Shown: positions 32,140 to 38,711 of the stretch, piece by piece
How the letters are laid out: each line of letters starts with the position of its first letter
How positions within the stretch are numbered: position 1 is the first letter of the stretch
DNA from: Acidobacteriota bacterium
Lineage (GTDB): Bacteria; Acidobacteriota; Terriglobia; Terriglobales; Acidobacteriaceae
Direction: 5' to 3'
Length of the DNA stretch: 38,711 nucleotides
NCBI GenBank assembly: GCA_025359885.1
Contig: JANYDG010000074.1
Location: forward strand, 1-38,711
Notes under the pieces: model-generated
Told to the model about the DNA's origin: nothing
Databases searched by the model: none
The model's input: only the letters and a program-made list of their open reading frames with translations
Program-made: the position numbers and the translations under genes

Positions 32140-35100
32140 TGCAGCGAAAAAAACTGAGCAGGTTCATCTTCGAAAACGTCAAAGCACTCGCACTTTTGGG
32201 TGTTGTCTCGGGACTGTGTCTGGCCACCGTTCTGACCGACGCGCAGACGCCAAAGCCGAGCGAGGCAGAGCGGGCACTGATTGAAAAGGCGCAAGCCCTG
32301 GAATCCCGCGGCCGCCCCGATATAGCCGTGCAGGTCTGGCAGCAGATCCTGCTTTCTGATGCCAACAACGCCCTTGCCCTCGCCGGAGTCGCTCGCGACT
32401 ATCGCCTCAGCGGCAATTCGACTGCTTCTGACGAAGCGCTCGACAAGATGCGCCGCATCAATCCCAGCGACCCCAACATCGGCAAGATCCAGAGCCTTAC
32501 CAGCAACAAGACCCGCGATGTCCGGCTCGGCCAGGCAGGAGCGCTGGCGAAGGCCGGCAATCCTGATGCCGCCATGCGCATCTACCGCGAGTACTATGGC
32601 AATCATCCGCCGGATGGCGACATCGCCCTGGCCTACTACGAGACGCTCTACGCTACCCCCAGCGGGAAGACCGAGGCGCTCAACTCCATGCGCGCCCTCG
32701 CGGCCCGGAACCCAGGGGACCCACGGTTCATCGTCACGCTCGGCCGCATGCTCACCTACGATGCCAAGACGCGCACCGAGGGCATCAAGATACTCCACGA
32801 ACACTCGAAGGATTCTGACGCAGAAAACTCTCTCCGGCAGGCGCTGATCTGGGATTCATCGAATCCAACCTCGGCGGCAGAGCTGCGGGAATTTCTGAAG
32901 AGCCACCCCAAGGACACCGAGCTTGCCGACCGCCTCAAGGAGAACGAAGCCAAGCTGGCAGAGATGAATGCCGGCATCGCGCGCACTCCCGAGGAGCGTG
33001 AAGCCTTCGCCGCCCTCAATGCCCACCACCTTCAGGAAGCAGAAACCCGCTTCATGGCCATGCTCGACCGGGACGACAAAGACGCCCGCGCCGCCGCTGG
33101 CATGGGCTTCCTGCGGATGCAGCAAAACAACTTTGCCGCAGCCATCAGCTACCTGGTGCAGGCGGAGGAAAACGGATTCCGCGACCACTCCGTGACCGAG
33201 GGCCTGGCAACATCCCGGTTCTGGTTCACCATGGGCGAAGCCTCGCTGGCGTTTGACGTAAACCAACTGGACGTTGCGACAGAAAAATATAAAGCTGCCC
33301 TGGAAATGCGTCCCCGCAGCCCCGAGGCATTGAACGGGCTGGCTGGCGTCTACACCAAAAATCAACAGTACCCAGCCGCCGCTGACCTGTACCTGCAAAT
33401 CGTCAAGGTGCAGCCTGCCAATGCGGATGCGTGGCGCGGCCTCTTCCTCTCCTACGCTCGCGATAACAAAAATACGGAAGCGCTTGGCGTTCTCAATCGC
33501 TTTCCCGGCTCAGTCAAAGCCAGCATGAATCAGGACCCCGACATGCTGCGCACCCTGGCCAGTATTTATTCGGCTACCGGCCGAGACGGCGAGGCACAGA
33601 AAGTGCTTGCGCAGGCGCTGGCTCTGCCTTTCCCTGACAATGGCGCTGCGCTCAAAACTGGAACGCGCCTGCAGTACGCCGGCATCCTCATGCAGGCCAA
33701 GCGATACGACCAGGCCGCAGAAATCTACAAGCAGGTGCTCAACGAAGAGACCGACAACCTCAACGCATGGATGGGCCTGGTCACTGCGGACCACCAGTTG
33801 GAAATGGACAAGGACGCCATTGAGCTGGTGCAGAAGATGCCGCCAGCCACCTACGAAGCTGCGCTGGCAGACCCCGGTTTCCTCTCCATGCTCGGCTCTA
33901 TCTACCAGCAGTCAAACCAGTTTGAAATCGCCCAGGGCCTGCTTGAGCGGTCCGCACAGATTCAGATCAAGGCAGGCGGCCAGCCCGCACTGAATCTCCA
34001 GATTCAGCTGGCGTCGATCTACCTGCAGCGCAATGACACGGCCCAGGCCTATGCCCTTTACCATCAGGTTCTCGAGGCGCATCCTGATAACATCGATGCC
34101 TGGCGCGGCCTGATCGGCACCCTGCAATCCACCAATCGCAACGCCGAGGCCCTGCAGGAAATCAAACTGATCTCCCCGGATATCCGCAAGCAGCTCGAAA
34201 CAGATGTGCAGTTTGAACAGAGCGAAGCGAGCCTCTACGCAGGCGCAGGCGACAATGTCAACGCAATCGCGATGTTTAACCGGGTGCAAAAGCACTACGA
34301 GGCGCTTCGTCAGACGCCTCCCGCAGATGTTGAAATCCAAAGCGCGTATCTGCTGTACAACACTTTCAACGACCGCGCCCTCTACCCATCCCTGATGCGC
34401 CTCGGGGCTCGCGAAGACCTCACCAATGCCCAGCGCGAAACCATCCAGGGCCTTTGGGCCAACTGGAGCGTTCGTCGAGCGACTGTCGCTTTTGAAAATG
34501 GATTTCCCTCGCGCGCCATCGACATCCTCGATGCCGCAGCTCAGGCGTTCCCTGACAATCTCGGCGTGCGCAAGGCGGTTGCCGGCGGTTACCTCAAGGC
34601 AGGCCGCACCAAGGATGCCCTGGCGCTCTACAAATCGGTCGATTTTCAGGATGCTTCGGCCGGCGACTTTCAAGGCGCGATCAGTGCTGCCTTGACCGCA
34701 AACGACAAAGGGCAGGCAGAGGATTGGCTCCGCCAGGCCCTCGACCGCTATCCGAACGATTCAGCCATTCTGGCCTCGGCGGCTCGCTTTGAGCAGTCTC
34801 GCGGCGACAATGGCCGAGCCGCTGACTACTGGCGTGCTTCGATTGCCGCTATGCCGACCGTCAGTCCGGCGGACAAACTGGCCCACGAGCTGGTGCATCC
34901 TGATCCAGAAAAGCCCAACAGCCGCGCCGCTACGCCCAATGACCTGGCCCATCTGCTCAATCCAGATGCTGAGCCGGGAGACAAAAATGGCCGCGGTGCA
35001 AAGCTCCCCACCCTGCCCAGCTATGGCAGAGACCCTTACGACCCTGGCGCTCCGGTACCGTTGACACCGCGATCTGATTCACAGCGGACGTTGCCGCGCA

Positions 35101-37439
35101 CGATGCCGGTCTACCCGGTGCCTACTTCGACGAGCGCGCCTCTTCCGCTTTCTGAATTGAAGCGGCCATCCACAAATCCTGACAGGGTACCAACCAGGCT
35201 ACCCGCTCCGACAAATCGAGGTGCCAGCCTGGCCACACCGGCCAGGGCACCCAGTCAATCAAGTCCGCCAAACACCACAGGCAGCACCCCAGGCAACACA
35301 AGCAGGAAGACTGACTCCGGCCCGGTGAACTACACGGGCCGTATGCATTTGCCTGCAACCGGGGAAAGCGTCACGAGCACCGAGAGCAACGCGCCCGTCC
35401 CTTCCACGGCCCGGCCAAACTACCCCGTGCTGATGCAGCAGGGCGTTCCTCAGCCGAAAGCCCAGCCCCGCAACTCCATCACGGAAAGCCTTTCCAGGCC
35501 CCTGCCATCGCACCCCGCGCAGCCATCGGTTTCTTCACCCGGCGACGTAAACTACACTTCGGGCCTCCGCCTTTCCGCTGAACCCATGAATCCCGCAGCA
35601 GCCCAGGCACAGGCCATGCTCGTCGATCAAACGGATTCGCAGTTGACCCAGGGCTTCTCCATCCACTACCTGTCGAACGCCACTGCCTCAAATCAGCACT
35701 CCGCGCCGCCCTTTCCCGCGCAGAGTTCCACCAGCGCGGCACGGCAGATTGCTCAAAATAACCTGCCCAGCGGCTCGCTGAACAACGCCCAGTACACGCC
35801 CTCGGCACAGGACGCAGCTGCCGGTGCCTACTCCGCGCAAAAGCCGAATAAGGAGCCGCCCCCGCCGCAGATTCAGCCGGAACTCCTGCCCCAGCAGCAG
35901 GTTCAGCAGCAGGTTCAGCAACCAGTCCAGCAGCCGGCCCCCGCGCAGCCACAGTCCTCTACACCCAAACTCGTCCGCAAGCTCGGCAAGCGCCGCAAGG
36001 CGCAGCCCGAGTATAGCGGTAATGAAGTTCCAACGCTGGTGACTGCGCCTCCGCAGCGCCCTGCCGTACCCCAGCAGGAAGTCACCGACGCACCCCTCCA
36101 GGGGCAGCAATCCACCACCAACGCTGGTCTCAGCGACCAGGAGCTCCAGGATCGCAACCTGCCGCCGCTTCGTGGACCCTGGGCCCGGATCCGCCATCCC
36201 CAGCCCAAAGTTCTCGATCCCCGCGACGAGGCGGAAATGCAGCTTCGTACCATCGAGGGCGGCTACAGCCCCTGGCTTGGTGGCAACGGTGTCGTTGCCC
36301 ATCGCAGCGGCCAACCTGGCTATGACAGCCTCACCTCTCTTGAAGCAACCTTTGAGGCTTCTGTCCCCCTCGGAACTGCCGCTCGCCTTACCGTCATCGG
36401 TACCCCCGTATTTCTGGATTCGGGGCAAGCTGACGGCAACGCGCTCATCACACTCACCAGTGGCATCGTTACCGAACCCTTCGGCACTCTCTCTTCTACG
36501 GCCGCCGCTGCCAATCCGCCCGCGCAGCAGAATGCTGTTGGTCTCGCTGGAGAAGCGCAGCTTACCTTTGGCAACCTTGCTTTTGCGGGGGGCTACAGCC
36601 CTTCCGGCTTCCTCATTTCAAACTTCATCGGGCGTGCCAGTTGGCGGCCGGGGCAGGGTCCTATCACGCTCAGCTTTGTCCGTGACTCGGTCAAAGATAC
36701 CCAGCTCTCCTATGCTGGCCTTCGCGACCCCGGCTCTGCTACCCCCGCATTCCCGGGCAACGTGTGGGGCGGCGTTATCGCCAACCAGGCGGGTATTCAA
36801 TTCGCCCGGGGCGACCTCGCTTCAGGCTTCTACATGGGCGCAGGAGGCCAGTACATCACCGGCCTTCACGTGCTCGAAAACAAGCGCATCGATGGATCCA
36901 TGGGCGCTTACTGGCGAGTGCTTGCGCTGCCGGAGTATGGCACACTCAATCTCGGAGCCAATTTTTTTGGGATGCACTACACCACCAATCTGCAGGCCTT
37001 CACCTATGGAATGGGCGGATACTTCAGCCCGCAGGCGTACTTCCTCGCGAATATGCCCATCACCTGGACCGGACATTATCTGACCAAGTGGCACTACACC
37101 GTGCTTGGCAGCGTCGGTGTCCAGGCGTTCCAGCAGAATTCCGAACCGCTCTATCCTCTTGACACTTCCATCGAGGTCTCGCAGAACAATCCGACCCTGC
37201 CTGCCAAGACCAGCGTCGGCCCCAATTACGATCTGCGCGGTCAGGTCGCGTATGCGATGAGCGACCACTGGTTTATCGGTGCCAATGCAGGGGCCAACAA
37301 CTCGCGCAACTACACCAGCGTGAGCGCTGGCTTCTCTGTCCGCTACCTCTTCCGTCCGCAGCCTTCGACAGTCGCTGGCCCAACCGGCCTCTTCCAGACC
37401 GATGACCAGCACGCCATCCGCCCGCTGACCGTGCCGTAG
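32139..37439 (+). CDS. bcsC: Cellulose export protein BcsC (TPR scaffold plus outer-membrane beta-barrel)
   Basis: The protein has 1766 aa. A signal peptide (LALLGVVSGLCLATVLTDAQ) is followed by about 900 residues of TPR-like helices, starting AQALESRGRPDIAVQVWQQILLSDANNALALAGVA. Then comes a ~370-residue Pro/Ser/Gln/Thr-rich linker (about 950-1345), including QQQVQQQVQQPVQQP. The C-terminal BcsC barrel domain starts about 1350 (RIRHPQPKVLDPRDEAEM; SPWLGGNGVVAHRSGQPGYDSLTSLEA) and ends with alternating beta strands. It is longer than E. coli BcsC (about 1150 aa), mainly because of the linker and extra TPRs. It exports the glucan through the outer membrane. The start overlaps the bcsZ stop (TAATG); an alternative ATG is at 32127. 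Confidence 0.95.
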   Translation: MQRKKLSRFIFENVKALALLGVVSGLCLATVLTDAQTPKPSEAERALIEKAQALESRGRPDIAVQVWQQILLSDANNALALAGVARDYRLSGNSTASDEALDKMRRINPSDPNIGKIQSLTSNKTRDVRLGQAGALAKAGNPDAAMRIYREYYGNHPPDGDIALAYYETLYATPSGKTEALNSMRALAARNPGDPRFIVTLGRMLTYDAKTRTEGIKILHEHSKDSDAENSLRQALIWDSSNPTSAAELREFLKSHPKDTELADRLKENEAKLAEMNAGIARTPEEREAFAALNAHHLQEAETRFMAMLDRDDKDARAAAGMGFLRMQQNNFAAAISYLVQAEENGFRDHSVTEGLATSRFWFTMGEASLAFDVNQLDVATEKYKAALEMRPRSPEALNGLAGVYTKNQQYPAAADLYLQIVKVQPANADAWRGLFLSYARDNKNTEALGVLNRFPGSVKASMNQDPDMLRTLASIYSATGRDGEAQKVLAQALALPFPDNGAALKTGTRLQYAGILMQAKRYDQAAEIYKQVLNEETDNLNAWMGLVTADHQLEMDKDAIELVQKMPPATYEAALADPGFLSMLGSIYQQSNQFEIAQGLLERSAQIQIKAGGQPALNLQIQLASIYLQRNDTAQAYALYHQVLEAHPDNIDAWRGLIGTLQSTNRNAEALQEIKLISPDIRKQLETDVQFEQSEASLYAGAGDNVNAIAMFNRVQKHYEALRQTPPADVEIQSAYLLYNTFNDRALYPSLMRLGAREDLTNAQRETIQGLWANWSVRRATVAFENGFPSRAIDILDAAAQAFPDNLGVRKAVAGGYLKAGRTKDALALYKSVDFQDASAGDFQGAISAALTANDKGQAEDWLRQALDRYPNDSAILASAARFEQSRGDNGRAADYWRASIAAMPTVSPADKLAHELVHPDPEKPNSRAATPNDLAHLLNPDAEPGDKNGRGAKLPTLPSYGRDPYDPGAPVPLTPRSDSQRTLPRTMPVYPVPTSTSAPLPLSELKRPSTNPDRVPTRLPAPTNRGASLATPARAPSQSSPPNTTGSTPGNTSRKTDSGPVNYTGRMHLPATGESVTSTESNAPVPSTARPNYPVLMQQGVPQPKAQPRNSITESLSRPLPSHPAQPSVSSPGDVNYTSGLRLSAEPMNPAAAQAQAMLVDQTDSQLTQGFSIHYLSNATASNQHSAPPFPAQSSTSAARQIAQNNLPSGSLNNAQYTPSAQDAAAGAYSAQKPNKEPPPPQIQPELLPQQQVQQQVQQPVQQPAPAQPQSSTPKLVRKLGKRRKAQPEYSGNEVPTLVTAPPQRPAVPQQEVTDAPLQGQQSTTNAGLSDQELQDRNLPPLRGPWARIRHPQPKVLDPRDEAEMQLRTIEGGYSPWLGGNGVVAHRSGQPGYDSLTSLEATFEASVPLGTAARLTVIGTPVFLDSGQADGNALITLTSGIVTEPFGTLSSTAAAANPPAQQNAVGLAGEAQLTFGNLAFAGGYSPSGFLISNFIGRASWRPGQGPITLSFVRDSVKDTQLSYAGLRDPGSATPAFPGNVWGGVIANQAGIQFARGDLASGFYMGAGGQYITGLHVLENKRIDGSMGAYWRVLALPEYGTLNLGANFFGMHYTTNLQAFTYGMGGYFSPQAYFLANMPITWTGHYLTKWHYTVLGSVGVQAFQQNSEPLYPLDTSIEVSQNNPTLPAKTSVGPNYDLRGQVAYAMSDHWFIGANAGANNSRNYTSVSAGFSVRYLFRPQPSTVAGPTGLFQTDDQHAIRPLTVP
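35895..35930. repeat. 3 x 12-bp in-frame tandem repeat in bcsC
   Basis: CAGCAGGTTCAG occurs twice exactly and once degenerate (CAACCAGTCCAG), encoding a Q-Q-V-Q type unit in the proline/glutamine-rich linker. Confidence 0.85.
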
Positions 37440-37442
37440 CCC

Positions 37443-38576
37443 TTATTTTCGCAGCATCTTCTGCATCGGCACCACCTGCACCGTTACGTCCCGCACCTCG
37501 GCCAGAAACCGGTTCAACACCGACCCGCGCAGCAGGATATCCCATCGCGACCGCACCGACTGCCCAAACACGACGTGCGAAATACTCTCCTGCTGCGCAA
37601 ACCGAATCAGTGCGTCTGAGACATTTTTGTCCTTTAACGTAATCACCTGTGCTCCCAGATCGCGGGCCATCTTTTGCGAATCCTGGAGCCGCTGAAACCC
37701 CTCCGGGTCAGCATGGCCCTTGTCCTCATCCGGCCTCTCCACATACACCGCATACCAGTTGGTTGCCAGCCGTCCTGCCACGCGCGCGCCGACTCGCACC
37801 AGCTTTTCCGTTCCTGGCCGCGTTGAAAGGCAGATCATCACTTTTTCCGGGATCGGTGCCTGCTCCAGGCCCTGGTTGCGACGGTACTCCGCGGCGCGGG
37901 TACCTACCTGCTCCGCCGTCGTGCGCAGAGCCAGCTCCCGCAGCATGTTCAGGTTGCCCTTGCGAAAGAAGTTGGCCAGCGACTGCTCAACTTTCTCAGC
38001 AGCGTAGATCTTGCCCTGGCGTAGACGCCCGCGGAGCTCATCCACGGTCACGTCAACATTCACCACTTCGTCTGCGCGCTTGAGAATGCTGTCCGGTACC
38101 GTCTCGCGAATTGTCGTATTCGCCGACCGCGCCACCGCATCGTTCAGCGTCTCGAGATGCTGAATATTGACCGCCGTCAGCACGTTGATTCCAGCGTCCA
38201 ATAGCTCCAGCACATCCTCATAGCGCTTGCGGTTCCTGCTGCCCGGCACATTCGTATGCGCCAGTTCGTCCACCACTACCGTCTGCGGCTTTCGCTTTAG
38301 AATCGCTTCAATGTCCATTTCCTTCAGTTCAACCGAACGGTATGGAATCACCCGCTGCGGGACGACTTCCAGATCTCGAACCTGCGCTGCCGTCTCGGCG
38401 CGGCCATGCGTTTCCACCAGGCCGATCACAACATCCACTGCCTGCGCTCGCAGCAGATGGGCGTCATTGAGCATGTGAAAAGTCTTGCCAACCCCGGGCG
38501 CCGCGCCAATATAGATGCGCAGCCGGGCTGGCTCTACTGCGCGCTCGATCACCTCATCCAGCTTCAATTCCGCCAT
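37443..38576 (-). CDS. KdpD-type N-terminal sensor module with UspA domain, no kinase domain
   Basis: The protein has 377 aa. Residues 15-225 are the KdpD domain: Walker A IGAAPGVGKTFHML, ETHGRAETAAQV, TVVVDELAHTNVPGSRN (Walker B) and RYEDVLELLDAGINVLTAVNIQHLE. Residues about 240-375 are a universal stress protein fold (KVMICLSTRPGTEKLVRVGARVA, SISHVVFGQSVRSRWDILLRGSVLN). In full KdpD (about 895 aa) these precede four membrane helices and a histidine kinase. All of that is missing here, with a clean stop after LRK. The AAGGTG site lies 11 nt before the ATG. The gene converges on bcsC with a 3-bp gap. The upstream gene is a histidine kinase. Confidence 0.93.
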   Translation of the reverse strand: MAELKLDEVIERAVEPARLRIYIGAAPGVGKTFHMLNDAHLLRAQAVDVVIGLVETHGRAETAAQVRDLEVVPQRVIPYRSVELKEMDIEAILKRKPQTVVVDELAHTNVPGSRNRKRYEDVLELLDAGINVLTAVNIQHLETLNDAVARSANTTIRETVPDSILKRADEVVNVDVTVDELRGRLRQGKIYAAEKVEQSLANFFRKGNLNMLRELALRTTAEQVGTRAAEYRRNQGLEQAPIPEKVMICLSTRPGTEKLVRVGARVAGRLATNWYAVYVERPDEDKGHADPEGFQRLQDSQKMARDLGAQVITLKDKNVSDALIRFAQQESISHVVFGQSVRSRWDILLRGSVLNRFLAEVRDVTVQVVPMQKMLRK

Positions 38577-38591
38577 GGCTCAGCCCACACC

Positions 38592-38711
38592 TTACCCAAT
38601 CTCAACTGGATGTCGCGTCCCTACAACTGCGGCTACCGGCAGCGTAAAGCGAAACGTTGTGCCTTGTCCCAGGCGGCTCTCAACAGAGATTTGTCCGCCA
38701 TGTGACTCGAC
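38592..38711 (-). CDS. Histidine kinase, C-terminal end only (runs off the window)
   Basis: The minus-strand frame entering from the right edge gives 39 codons before a TAA at 38594-38592. It reads [20 protein letters not shown] followed by RFTLPVAA, the G2-box end of a HATPase_c domain (GGxIxVxSxxGxGTxFxFTLP). It ends 15 bp before the KdpD-type sensor gene, so the two are likely co-transcribed with the kinase first. The rest of the kinase, and whether it has the KdpD membrane region, lie outside the window. Confidence 0.85.
   Translation of the reverse strand, partial: VESHGGQISVESRLGQGTTFRFTLPVAAVVGTRHPVEIG

Overview
High-GC bacterial DNA with the gene repertoire of an acidobacterium. The assignment (Acidobacteriota, probably Terriglobia/Acidobacteriaceae) is inferred from the combination of a fused BcsAB cellulose synthase, a membrane-anchored winged-helix regulator, DUF4254 and DUF3617 proteins and a KdpD sensor module without its own kinase domain. 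No rRNA or marker phylogeny is available. Bases 6-39 are an Illumina sequencing adapter, so the window starts at a contig end and biological sequence begins at about base 40. The right edge cuts a histidine kinase gene.

Layout. 67-689 (minus): a VapBC-type module whose PIN toxin has lost most catalytic residues. 907-2463: malQ. 2525-3415 (minus): membrane-anchored winged-helix regulator, divergent from a three-gene operon (3596-5591) of a secreted START-like protein, a CDP-alcohol phosphatidyltransferase and a GtrA flippase-like protein. 5662-7925: mntR and the Nramp transporter mntH, with a 16-bp palindrome between them that fits an MntR operator. 8128-11359: GNAT acetyltransferase, secreted GH39 glycosidase, a 60-aa protein and a stand-alone 3-hydroxyacyl-CoA dehydrogenase NAD-binding domain. 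11448-13954: two MacB/FtsX-type ABC permeases without an ATPase. 13995-16629 (minus): LolA-like protein, type IV pilin-like protein, M16 peptidase. 17043-18230: rlmN. 18253-21520 (minus): DUF3617, YvcK-type protein, TPR protein, DUF4254 protein. 21911-23116: ATP-grasp protein. 23200-23275 (minus): tRNA-Lys(TTT).

23796-37439 is the centrepiece: a tightly coupled cellulose operon, bcsQ-like / bcsA-bcsB fusion / bcsZ / bcsC, in which every junction is a stop-start overlap. BcsA polymerises UDP-glucose under c-di-GMP control (PilZ), the fused BcsB receives the chain in the periplasm, BcsZ trims it, and BcsC (TPRs, long disordered linker, beta-barrel) exports it. The BcsQ-like ATPase has an unusually long disordered N-terminal extension, and the operon has a structured 5' leader. 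A convergent KdpD-type sensor module ends 3 bp from bcsC, with the 3' end of a separate histidine kinase just upstream of it.

A recurring theme is short tandem repeats of 12 or 15 bp, in frame, inside low-complexity parts of several exported or regulatory proteins (LolA, YvcK, BcsQ, BcsC), together with 10- and 13-bp tandem repeats in non-coding DNA. I saw no CRISPR array, prophage, insertion sequence or rRNA.
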